Origin: CAVZLD01 sp964522605
Lineage (GTDB): Bacteria; Planctomycetota; Planctomycetia; Pirellulales; Pirellulaceae
Direction of reading: 5' to 3'
Assembly: GCA_964522605.1 (NCBI GenBank)
Contig: CAZFWV010000303.1
Coordinates: 1 to 8,406, forward strand
DNA: 8,406 bases
Part shown: piece by piece, positions 1-7,041 of the stretch
Layout of the letters: each line of letters begins with the position of its first letter
How positions within the stretch are numbered: the stretch's first letter is position 1
The notes under the pieces: model-generated
The model's input: only the letters and a program-made list of their open reading frames with translations
What the model was told of the DNA's origin: nothing
Databases searched by the model: none
Translations under genes and position numbers: made by a program

Positions 1-31
1 GAGTTTGGCGGGGCGCTCCGAGTTCGTGCAT

Positions 32-88
32 TGCCTGTCCCTGCGTCAGCGTCTCGAGCGGCCGTCCGCGCAGTGCCTGTCCCTGCGT
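32..88. repeat. 15-bp direct repeat, two copies 42 bp apart
   Basis: The 15-mer TGCCTGTCCCTGCGT occurs at 32-46 and again, without mismatch, at 74-88. The intervening 27 bases are GC-rich and unrelated. Frame 1 is open from the left edge to a TAG at 133-135, but its translation is low-complexity Ala/Val/Pro/Arg and looks like non-coding repeat sequence. I infer an intergenic repeat; I see no mobile element near it. Confidence 0.6.
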
Positions 89-110
89 TGGGGTGGGGCG
101 TCATTCGATC

Positions 111-138
111 TTGCGGATTGGGGGCGGGGTCCTAGAAT
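111..138 (+). promoter_or_regulatory. candidate sigma70-type promoter of the efflux operon
   Basis: A TAGAAT hexamer at 133-138 matches the -10 consensus at five of six positions. It is preceded, 16 bases upstream, by TTGCGG at 111-116, which keeps only the TTG of a -35 box. Transcription would start near 145, about 90 bases upstream of the repressor start codon and at the edge of a perfect inverted repeat. The -35 match is weak and planctomycete promoters are poorly defined, so this is a position-supported guess. Confidence 0.4.
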
Positions 139-144
139 AGAGAG

Positions 145-160
145 TCAAACGGCTGTTTGA
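145..160. promoter_or_regulatory. candidate TetR-family operator (inverted repeat)
   Basis: TCAAAC at 145-150 and GTTTGA at 155-160 form a perfect inverted repeat with 6-bp arms around GGCT. The 16-bp size and dyad symmetry suit a TetR-family dimer. It begins about 7 bases after the candidate -10 box, so a bound repressor would block transcription of the regulator-adaptor-permease operon. The palindrome is visible in the sequence; the assignment to the adjacent regulator is inference from position. Confidence 0.5.
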
Positions 161-226
161 ATTCTTTGTTTTGTAGAGGATCGGCGCGGGCTGGCTGGGG
201 AACGGTCGGTGGGGCCGTGCGGAGTT

Positions 227-230
227 GAGG
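227..230 (+). promoter_or_regulatory. ribosome binding site deciding the regulator start
   Basis: GAGG lies 5 bases before the ATG at 236, with a second GGAG at 221-224. An in-frame GTG at 209 also has a purine-rich stretch (GGGGAA, 197-202) ahead of it, but it would add nine residues before the usual start of the TetR fold. The ATG is preferred. Confidence 0.5.
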
Positions 231-235
231 TGGAC

Positions 236-919
236 ATGTCGCTGGGTACGCGCCGAGATCGAGTGCGTCGCCGCATCCTTCAGACGGCCGGCGAGGTTTT
301 CGCGGCACGCGGCTACCAGGAGGCGACGATTCGAGAAATCTGTCGGCGGGCAGATGTTAATGGTGCGGCTGTCAATTATTATTTTGGGGAAAAAGAGCGG
401 CTGTACATCGAGGCGGTCAAGCATGCACGGAGCTTGATTGAAGAGCGATTGCCGCTACCCAAGTGGCCTGAAGATACCCCGGCCGAGCGAAAGCTCGAGT
501 TATACATCGAGACCTTTCTCGGTCGATTGCTGAGCGGAGAGACGGCCGCGTGGCAAACCCGCTTGCTGATGCGGGAGATTATCGAGCCAACGCGGGCCTG
601 TGAAGAAATGGTCCAGGAGTCATTCCGACCCTTCTTTGCGATCCTCGTGGAGATCTTGCGGGAATTGTTGCCCGCCGAGACTCCGGACTTCGTCTTGCAT
701 CAGATGGGGTTCAGCATTGTTGGCCAGTGTGTCTTCTACCGGGCCCACGGGCACGTTGTCGAGATGATGATTGGAGAACGGGAACGACAGCTGCATTTTG
801 ATTTGCCGCATCTGTCGCGGCAGATCACTCGGTTCAGTCTCGCGGCCGTTCACGGTGCGAGTGAGCGAGGTTTGGAGCGGGTCAAGCGCTTGCGATGGTC
901 CGGAGAGTCAGGTGAGTAA
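236..919 (+). CDS. TetR/AcrR-family repressor with CecR-like C-terminal domain
   Basis: This 227-residue cytoplasmic DNA-binding regulator probably represses the adaptor and permease genes that follow. Residues 10-57 form a classic TetR N-terminal domain. The first helix runs through ILQTAGEVFAARGYQEAT, the helix-turn-helix lies at about 31-50, and the NYYFGEKERLY motif ends the domain. The rest, with LLMREIIEPTRACEEMV and later VGQCVFYRAH, resembles the CecR/YbiH C-terminal ligand-binding domain (DUF1956). In E. coli CecR controls an HlyD adaptor plus an ABC exporter; here the same type of regulator precedes an HlyD adaptor plus an RND pump. The adaptor ATG follows 37 bases after the stop, so co-transcription is likely. 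An inverted repeat at 145-160 is the candidate operator. The start was chosen by its ribosome binding site; a GTG at 209 is the alternative. The inducing ligand cannot be read from the sequence. Confidence 0.9.
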   Translation: MSLGTRRDRVRRRILQTAGEVFAARGYQEATIREICRRADVNGAAVNYYFGEKERLYIEAVKHARSLIEERLPLPKWPEDTPAERKLELYIETFLGRLLSGETAAWQTRLLMREIIEPTRACEEMVQESFRPFFAILVEILRELLPAETPDFVLHQMGFSIVGQCVFYRAHGHVVEMMIGERERQLHFDLPHLSRQITRFSLAAVHGASERGLERVKRLRWSGESGE

Positions 920-956
920 CGCGAATCCGCGAAATCAATCGGTGGTGGAGTCTTCC

Positions 957-2408
957 ATGGTGCACTCAGAGAAGTCGGCTCGCAAGTTGGCTCGCGCCGT
1001 ACCATTCCTCATCCTGGTCTTCGGTGCGGCAGGTTTTTTGGTCCTCAGTGGTATGCGGGAATCACCCGAGCCGCGAATCGCGGAACGCCTCCCTCCCGTC
1101 GTCACAACGGTCCCGGTTGTTCCGTATTCCGACCAGTTGAAGCTTCAAGCCGAAGGGGAGGTCGTACCCTTTCGTGAAGTCACATTGTCTGCGGAGGTGG
1201 CTGGTCGGATCCTCACGAAAGCAGAACAGTGTCGGTCGGGACATTACGTACGTCGCGGTGATCTGCTGATCAGGATTGATCCCCGAGACTACGAGCTGGA
1301 GATTGAGCGGATTCGGCAGAGCGTGAAGCAGACGGAAGTGAACGTCGAGGAGTTGGATGTCGAGCAGGCCAATATCCAGCTGTTGATTGAATTGGCCGAG
1401 TCGGACAAGCAGTTGCAGCAGGAGGCGCTTGATCGGTATCGTGCCCTGTTTGAGCAGCGGGCGACGTCCCAAGCCAACCTGGACAATGCACGGCGGGGCG
1501 AGATCCAGGCCGAGAATGCAGTCCAGACCTTAGTCAATCAGCGATCTCTACTTCAGACGCGACGTGGTCGTCTGTTGCGGGAAAAGGACCGTCTGCTGGC
1601 GGAGCTGGAAAAGGCGATCCTCGATCGCCAACGAACCGAAATCATTGCTCCCATCGACGGGGTCATCGCAGAAGATTTGATCGAGCAAGACGATTACGTT
1701 CAGCGCGGTGCTCCGCTGGTTCGCCTCCAGGACACGTCCAGCGTCGAGATCCGCTTTGACTTACAGGTCGACGAACTGCGCTGGATTTGGAGCGAGAATC
1801 CTTCGATCGCGGCGGATGCCGAGACGATGGGCGGGGCCAGCTATCGTCTGCCGGCGCTGCCGATGACGGCGTCCGTCGAATCGTTAGGTCAGCGCTATCA
1901 GTGGAGCGGACGATTGGCGCGCTACGATGGAGCGCGGCTGAATCCGGCCACGCGGACGGTTCCCTGCGTCGCGATTGTCGACCAGCCGCAGAAAGGTAAA
2001 TTGGTTGGCGAATCGACGACCCCGTTGCCCGGTCCGCCGGCCTTGTTGAGCGGCATGTTTGTCACAATTCAAATCGAGGTTCCGACGCGGATTCCGTTGG
2101 TTGAAATCCCAACGGTGGCGCTGCGACCTGGCAACCGCCTCTGGTTGCTGCAAGAGGATCATCTGGTCATTCGGAACGTCGACGTCGCGATGGTCGAGCC
2201 GGAACGCACGCTCGTCCTGCCCGGCAACCCAGGATTGAACGTCGGCGAGCAGGTAATTACGTCCCCGCTGGCGCTCGCCGTCGACGGGATGCCGTTGCGG
2301 CGCGACCAGCCGACGGGGACGTCTCCCACCGACACAATCTCGCTCGATTCACCCGCCGTGCCCGATCGAAGTGCGACCAAGGACGTCTCGGCTGAGGTGC
2401 CGCGATGA
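957..2408 (+). CDS. RND efflux pump periplasmic adaptor (HlyD/membrane fusion protein)
   Basis: This 483-residue adaptor should link the inner-membrane RND permease to an outer-membrane channel. Residues 13-32 are a single hydrophobic segment without a lipobox cysteine, so it is membrane-anchored rather than a lipoprotein. A first half-lipoyl strand set follows (about 60-105, with EVTLSAEVAGRI and GDLLIRIDPRDY). Next comes a long alpha-helical coiled-coil hairpin at about 112-228, rich in Gln, Glu, Leu and Arg. The second half-lipoyl motif IIAPIDGVI lies near 229-237, and beta-barrel and membrane-proximal domains extend to about 460. The tail is Ser/Thr/Asp-rich and probably disordered. The ATG at 957 has GGAG 6 bases upstream; the frame is open further upstream inside the regulator gene, but that part encodes nothing recognisable. 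The stop overlaps the permease start by 4 bases (ATGA), implying translational coupling. The substrate is unknown. Confidence 0.92.
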   Translation: MVHSEKSARKLARAVPFLILVFGAAGFLVLSGMRESPEPRIAERLPPVVTTVPVVPYSDQLKLQAEGEVVPFREVTLSAEVAGRILTKAEQCRSGHYVRRGDLLIRIDPRDYELEIERIRQSVKQTEVNVEELDVEQANIQLLIELAESDKQLQQEALDRYRALFEQRATSQANLDNARRGEIQAENAVQTLVNQRSLLQTRRGRLLREKDRLLAELEKAILDRQRTEIIAPIDGVIAEDLIEQDDYVQRGAPLVRLQDTSSVEIRFDLQVDELRWIWSENPSIAADAETMGGASYRLPALPMTASVESLGQRYQWSGRLARYDGARLNPATRTVPCVAIVDQPQKGKLVGESTTPLPGPPALLSGMFVTIQIEVPTRIPLVEIPTVALRPGNRLWLLQEDHLVIRNVDVAMVEPERTLVLPGNPGLNVGEQVITSPLALAVDGMPLRRDQPTGTSPTDTISLDSPAVPDRSATKDVSAEVPR

Positions 2409-5400
2409 GACGACTGGTTCGTGCTGCGATCGAAAACTCACCGGCGATGAATATGCTGACCATCGCCGTACTCGTGATGGGGACGCTGAGTCTCGTCGTG
2501 ATGCGGCGGGAAATCTTTCCGCGATTCGAGCTGGAGATCGTCCTGGTGACGGTCGCCTATCCCGGCGCCAGCCCGGCGGAGGTGGAACAGGGAATTTGTC
2601 AGAAGATTGAGGAGACCGTTCAGTCGATTGATGGAATCAATAAACTCTACTCGGTTGCTGCCGAAGGGTCCGGTTCGGTCATCATGGAGTTGCGGGCGAA
2701 CATCAAGGACGTGCAGCGCGTCGTCAATGAAGTTCGTTCTGAAGTGGATCGCATTCCGAGTTTTCCCGAATTGGCCGAGGACCCTGAAGTTCAGCAGATT
2801 ACCTTGCGCGAGGCGGCGATCCGCGTGGCGGTGATGGGTCCGGCGGACGCGAACTCGTATGACGAAGTCGAATTACGAGAAGTGGCCGAAGGAGTCCGCG
2901 ACGAATTGCTCGAGCTGAGCAGCGTATCGCAGGTCGAGATCTTGGGAGCCCGCGATTATCAGATCGATATCGAAATTGATGAGCCGACATTGCGGAAGTA
3001 CGGCTTGTCGTTGCAGCAAGTCGCGGAGATCGTCCGTCGAGAGAATCTGGAAATTCCGGGCGGAACGATGCGCGGCGAGGGCCAAGAGATCCTGCTCCGC
3101 GGAGAAAACAAACGGCTCGTTGGCCAGCAGATTGCCGAGTTGCCGCTGATTACGGACCGCGGCGGCGCTGTACTCTCGGTCGGCGACCTGGCGCACGTGC
3201 GCGATGGGTTCACGGATAATGCGTCCGTTCAGGAAGTCAATCGACGCCCCGCGCTGGTGTTGTCCGTCGAACGAACGTTGAGCGAGGACCTGCTTGCGAT
3301 CACCGAGGAAGTGCGCGATTATGTCGCCGCGCGCCAGTTGCCCGGAGATTACGAACTGCTCACTTGGGCCGATCGCTCGGTCGACGTCAAAGATCGACTG
3401 AAGATGCTGATCGAAAATGGTCTGATTGGACTTGTCCTCGTGTTCCTGGTTCTGGCGGTCTTTCTTGAGCTGCGACTCGCGTTCTGGGTGGCGCTCGGCA
3501 TTCCGGTTGCCTTGCTCGGCGCCGGCGCGATTCTGCTGCTGGGCGGCCAGACGCTCAATATGCTCTCGATGTTTTCCTTTCTGATGGCGCTGGGCATCGT
3601 GGTCGACGATGCGATTGTTGTCGGCGAAAACATCTATGCCCAGCGGGAAGCGGGAAAGCCGCTCGTGCAGTCGGCGATTGATGGCACGGTTGAAGTGATG
3701 CCCTCGGTGATCGCGTCGGTGACGACGACGGTCATTGCGTTCTGCCCGATGTTCTTCGTTTCGGGCGTGATGGGGAAATTCATCGCGGTCATGCCGTTCG
3801 CCGTAATCGCGATGTTGATGATTTCGCTGCTGGAAAGTCAATTCGTTCTTCCCTGCCATTTGGCGCATCGCGATAACCTGGTCTTTCGGTTGATTGCTTT
3901 CTTCTTCTATCCTCTCAGCTTTGTCTTGAGGTTCTTCGAGGCCGTTAACCGAATTGCGGGTCGCGTGCTGGCGTATGCGATCGACCGCGTTTATCTGCCC
4001 AGTCTGCGGTTTGCGTTGGCCAATCGTTGGTCTACCGCGGCAGGTGCCATCGCATTCCTTTTGTGCTCGGTCGGCTTCGTCCGGTCGGGGATTGTGCCGT
4101 TCATTGTCTTTCCGAAGCTCGACAGCAACTTCATTCAGGCATCCCTCACGTTTCCCGACGGAACTCCCGTTGCTGTGACCGAAGCGGCGACGCGAAGGCT
4201 TGTCGAAGCGCTCGAACGTGTCGATGAGCGATTCGGCCGTTCGCCCGACGATTCGCTCTTTCAAGTGGTCTACCTGAGCGTGGGTCGGGGAGGCGAAGGA
4301 AGTTTCGGCGAAGAACCGGCGGAGGGCAGCCAGATCGGTAACGTCGACGTCGAACTGGTCGATACGAAACATCGGACGATCACCAGTCAGGAAATCACCA
4401 CGGTCTGGCGCGAGGAAGTTGCGGCGATCGCGGGCGTCGACACGTTGACGTTCGGCTCGCCTGCCTTCGGGCCGGCAGGGACGCCGATCGAGTTCAAGCT
4501 GCTCGCGCCAGGGGATCAGGTCGAGACACTGGAGGAAGCCGTCGAGAAGTGCAAGCAGCAGCTTGCGAGCTACCCGGGCGTCTTCGATGTCGAAGATGAT
4601 TCACGACCCGGAAAATGGGAGTATCGGATTCGCGTTAAGGACAAGGCTCAGTCACTCGGAGTCACGACGGCCGATGTCGCCAACACGATCCGCGCAGCGT
4701 ACTATGGTGCCGAGGTCACGCGACTGCAACGCGGACGACACGAAGTCAAATTGATGGTGCGGTATCCCAAAGAGGACCGACACTCCGTGGCCGAGTTCGG
4801 AGGGATTTATATTCGGACGATCGATGGCCAGGAGCGTCCGTTGACGGAAGTGGCTGAGATCGAAGTTGTGCGAGGCTATTCCAAGATCAAGCGACTCGAT
4901 CAGAAACGGTCGATTACCATCAGCGCGGATGTGGACGAGGCACAGGGAAACGCGCGTCAGATCGTGAAGGCTCTGCGAGCGGGTTTCATGCCGACGTTGT
5001 TGGCGGAGTATCCCGGGATGGAGGTTCGTTGGGAAGGTCAGCAGGAACAGACACAAGAAAGCGTCCAAAGCTTGCTAACGGCCTCCGGCGCCGCGCTGCT
5101 GATCATGTTCGTCCTGTTGACGCTGGAGTTTAAGGCGTACCTCCAGCCGTTCATGATTATGGCGATCATTCCCTTCGGCTTGATCGGCGCCGTGTTGGGA
5201 CATGCGGTGATGGGGTTGCCCCTGACCTTATTCAGTTTCTTCGGCTTGGTTGCCCTGACCGGAGTCGTCGTCAACGATTCGATCGTCCTGGTCGATTTCA
5301 TCAATCATCGTGTGCGCGATGGAATGCCGATTGAGGATGCGTTGATCGATGCGGGCCGCCGCCGCTTCCGTCCGGTGCTGCTCACTTCCGCAACCACGAT

Positions 5401-5635
5401 CGCCGGATTGGCTCCGATTCTGCTCGAGTCCTCGTTCCAGGCCCAGGTCCTGATTCCCATGGCCACCAGCCTAAGCTTTGGACTCATGGTCTCCACGGTC
5501 CTCGTGTTGATGCAGGTTCCTGTGTTCTATCGCATCTATTTCGATCTGGTGTATCCTGGGGGAATTCAGACTCCCGATGCCGAGGACGAAATGGCGGCGC
5601 CCTCGGCACGCGAACCGCATCCCGCATCCGCCTAG
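2405..5635 (+). CDS. RND-family efflux permease (AcrB/MMPL-like, HAE type)
   Basis: This 1076-residue inner-membrane proton-driven exporter has the usual RND length and duplicated layout. TM1 is at about 17-33, a large periplasmic loop runs to about 335, TM2-TM6 lie between 339 and 480, TM7 is near 540-560, a second periplasmic loop runs to about 885, and TM8-TM12 run from about 888 to 1055. The loop motifs YPGASPAEVE and TFPDGTPV are typical of the family. TM4 carries the proton-relay pair D401-D402 in GIVVDDAIVVGEN. TM11 keeps R987 and T994, matching AcrB R971 and T978. TM10 reads GVVVNDSIVLVDF, with N957 where AcrB has the essential K940. A hydrophobic or amphipathic insert (about 485-530) between TM6 and TM7 is rich in Phe and Arg. 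The hydrophilic tail after TM12 is short. It pairs with the overlapping adaptor gene; no TolC-like channel gene is in the window. Substrate could be drugs, lipids or other hydrophobic compounds; the sequence does not say which. Confidence 0.95.
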   Translation: MRRLVRAAIENSPAMNMLTIAVLVMGTLSLVVMRREIFPRFELEIVLVTVAYPGASPAEVEQGICQKIEETVQSIDGINKLYSVAAEGSGSVIMELRANIKDVQRVVNEVRSEVDRIPSFPELAEDPEVQQITLREAAIRVAVMGPADANSYDEVELREVAEGVRDELLELSSVSQVEILGARDYQIDIEIDEPTLRKYGLSLQQVAEIVRRENLEIPGGTMRGEGQEILLRGENKRLVGQQIAELPLITDRGGAVLSVGDLAHVRDGFTDNASVQEVNRRPALVLSVERTLSEDLLAITEEVRDYVAARQLPGDYELLTWADRSVDVKDRLKMLIENGLIGLVLVFLVLAVFLELRLAFWVALGIPVALLGAGAILLLGGQTLNMLSMFSFLMALGIVVDDAIVVGENIYAQREAGKPLVQSAIDGTVEVMPSVIASVTTTVIAFCPMFFVSGVMGKFIAVMPFAVIAMLMISLLESQFVLPCHLAHRDNLVFRLIAFFFYPLSFVLRFFEAVNRIAGRVLAYAIDRVYLPSLRFALANRWSTAAGAIAFLLCSVGFVRSGIVPFIVFPKLDSNFIQASLTFPDGTPVAVTEAATRRLVEALERVDERFGRSPDDSLFQVVYLSVGRGGEGSFGEEPAEGSQIGNVDVELVDTKHRTITSQEITTVWREEVAAIAGVDTLTFGSPAFGPAGTPIEFKLLAPGDQVETLEEAVEKCKQQLASYPGVFDVEDDSRPGKWEYRIRVKDKAQSLGVTTADVANTIRAAYYGAEVTRLQRGRHEVKLMVRYPKEDRHSVAEFGGIYIRTIDGQERPLTEVAEIEVVRGYSKIKRLDQKRSITISADVDEAQGNARQIVKALRAGFMPTLLAEYPGMEVRWEGQQEQTQESVQSLLTASGAALLIMFVLLTLEFKAYLQPFMIMAIIPFGLIGAVLGHAVMGLPLTLFSFFGLVALTGVVVNDSIVLVDFINHRVRDGMPIEDALIDAGRRRFRPVLLTSATTIAGLAPILLESSFQAQVLIPMATSLSFGLMVSTVLVLMQVPVFYRIYFDLVYPGGIQTPDAEDEMAAPSAREPHPASA

Positions 5636-5656
5636 GAACGGCTCAGGAACAACTTC

Positions 5657-5736
5657 CTCGTTTAACCGCGCGGGCATCGCCCCGCGGGTGGACGGGGATC
5701 TTCCGCGGCCCGCTGGGCACGCGGTTAAACGAGAGG
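5657..5736. repeat. palindromic intergenic repeat, first cluster
   Basis: CTCGTTTAACCGCG at 5657-5670 is perfectly inverted at 5720-5733, separated by 49 bases. The left unit (5658-5686) continues into a 6-bp GC hairpin: CGCGGG 5669-5674, loop CATCGC, CCCGCG 5681-5686. The right unit, read on the minus strand, has the same 13-base head followed by a different small hairpin, GCCC-AGC-GGGC. The 33 bases at 5704-5736 recur at 6977-7009 with one mismatch. The cluster starts 21 bases after the permease stop, so it could fold at the 3' end of the efflux mRNA. No T-tract follows, so it is not a standard intrinsic terminator. Confidence 0.8.
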
Positions 5737-5781
5737 CCCACGGGCTACCGCTGTGATTGGTTACTGGAGGTTTCAACGATC

Positions 5782-6786
5782 ATGCGCACGATTCCCCTTC
5801 TGCTGGTCATCAGCGCGATCGCGGCGGTGCCGCGGTCTGCAGCATTCGCCCAAACCGAATCCGAACTCTTGCGGATTGGTATCATTGGTCTGGATACATC
5901 CCATGTGATTGCCTTCACCGAGATCATCAACAATCCACAAGCGGAAGGTGATCTGGCGGGGATGCAAGTTGTCGCGGGATTTCCCGGAGGAAGCGACATC
6001 CCTGCAAGCCGTGATCGAGTCGACGAATATACGGAACAGCTCCGCCAAAAAGGCATTCGAATCGTCGATTCAATTCCTGAGTTGTTGCAGCAAGTCGATG
6101 CGGTCTTGTTGGAGAGTGTCGACGGCGGGCCTCACCGCGCACAAGCTCAATTGGTAATCGAAGCCGGCAAACCTCTGTTTATCGATAAACCGGTGGCTGG
6201 ATCGCTGGCGGATGCGATCGCGATCTATGACTTGGCACGAGAACATCAAGTTCCTTGTTTCTCCAGTTCGGCTTTGCGATTTGGGCCGCAAATCATTCGC
6301 TATCGCGATCCGGAGGCCGCGGCGACCGTGAAGGGTTGCAGCACCTGGGGTCCCTGTTCTATTCAGCCGCCCATGCCTGACTTGTTCTACTACGGTGTGC
6401 ATGGTGTGGAGATGCTCTTTACGATCATGGGAACCGGCTGCCAGACGGTCACGCGCTCTGGATCGGCCGACACGGATGTCGTCGTGGGGATCTGGGATGA
6501 TGGACGGATCGGCTCCTTTCGCGGGATCCGCGCAGGAAAGGCGGAGTTTGGCGCGATTGTTTACGAGGAAAATCAGATCGCGCGAATCGAATGGACCGAC
6601 GGCTATCGACCACTCGTCGAAGAAATCGCACGTTTCTTCCGCACGGGAGTTCCCCCGGTTTCTGCAGAGGAAACGATCGAGATGTTCGCTTTCATGGAAG
6701 CTGCCGATGAAAGCCTGCGTCAAGGAGGCGTCCCCGTTTCTCTACAGACCGTTCTGCAGCAGGCGCGAGACGCGAATCGTCCGTAG
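5782..6786 (+). CDS. exported Gfo/Idh/MocA-fold oxidoreductase-like protein
   Basis: This 334-residue protein has a Sec-type signal peptide (residues 1-23, hydrophobic core LLLVISAIAAV, AFA|Q cleavage site) and no twin-arginine motif. A Rossmann-fold start follows, RIGIIGLDTSH at 31-41, in which the nucleotide-binding Gly-rich motif is partly degenerate. The EKP motif of the family appears as DKP with K136. A second conserved block, YYGVHGVEMLFTIMG, carries H207, a candidate catalytic or substrate-binding His. The family typically oxidises or reduces sugars or inositols with NAD(P). Only the fold is recognisable here, so the reaction is unassigned. GGAGG at 5766-5770 precedes the ATG by 11 bases, and no other in-frame Met lies before the fold. 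Palindromic repeat clusters lie on both sides. Its link to the efflux operon 146 bases upstream is doubtful; it is probably a separate unit. Confidence 0.85.
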   Translation: MRTIPLLLVISAIAAVPRSAAFAQTESELLRIGIIGLDTSHVIAFTEIINNPQAEGDLAGMQVVAGFPGGSDIPASRDRVDEYTEQLRQKGIRIVDSIPELLQQVDAVLLESVDGGPHRAQAQLVIEAGKPLFIDKPVAGSLADAIAIYDLAREHQVPCFSSSALRFGPQIIRYRDPEAAATVKGCSTWGPCSIQPPMPDLFYYGVHGVEMLFTIMGTGCQTVTRSGSADTDVVVGIWDDGRIGSFRGIRAGKAEFGAIVYEENQIARIEWTDGYRPLVEEIARFFRTGVPPVSAEETIEMFAFMEAADESLRQGGVPVSLQTVLQQARDANRP

Positions 6787-6864
6787 AGCCGCTCGACCTC
6801 GCTGGGAGAGTTGGGTACGGAGAGGGACGACGCCGTTCACGCGATATACGGCCGGTACTCACAA

Positions 6865-7009
6865 CTCGTTTAACGGCGCGGGTTCCTTCACCGCGCGGGT
6901 TCCTCGTTTAACCGCGCGGGCATCGCCCCGCGCGCACGAATCGTTTAACCGCGCGGGCAACGCCCCGCGCTCCTCTCGCGGCCCGCTGGGCACGCGGCTA
7001 AACGAGAGG
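6865..7009. repeat. palindromic intergenic repeat, second cluster (four units)
   Basis: Plus-strand units with the TCGTTTAACCGCG head start at 6904 and 6941. These two 29-bp units differ from each other and from 5658-5686 at no more than one base. A degenerate, truncated copy starts at 6866 (AACGG in place of AACCG). An inverted copy (TAGCC in place of TAACC) lies at 6993-7005. The 6904 unit folds into an 8-bp stem: CGCGCGGG 6913-6920, loop CATCGC, CCCGCGCG 6927-6934. The 6941 unit forms a 7-bp stem, 6951-6957 with 6964-6970, loop CAACGC. A 12-bp direct repeat, GCGCGGGTTCCT, at 6876-6887 and 6893-6904 shows a local duplication. The cluster lies between two convergent genes and may act on both transcripts. 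No transposase is nearby. Confidence 0.8.
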
Positions 7010-7041
7010 ACCGAGATGCCGAAGCTATTCCTGTGTCCGCT

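Noticed and set aside
1..135. Open frame running in from the left edge to TAG at 133
   Set aside because: The translation is a short Ala/Val/Pro/Arg-rich string containing the 15-bp repeat; no family similarity can be claimed.
771..956. N-terminal extension of the adaptor frame into the regulator gene
   Set aside because: The extension overlaps the TetR coding sequence, encodes nothing recognisable, and the ATG at 957 has a proper ribosome binding site directly ahead of a membrane anchor.
2873..4372. 499-codon open frame on the minus strand inside the permease gene
   Set aside because: It is antisense to a certain RND gene. The translation is rich in Arg, His and Gln with no recognisable domain, as expected from the codon bias of the opposite strand.
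5657..5733. Rho-independent terminator after the efflux operon
   Set aside because: The 14-bp arms are 49 bases apart and no T-tract follows; the structure fits a palindromic repeat better, although an effect on 3' ends is possible.
6865..6969. CRISPR array
   Set aside because: The repeated units are few, palindromic, occur in both orientations and lack regular unique spacers; no cas gene is present.
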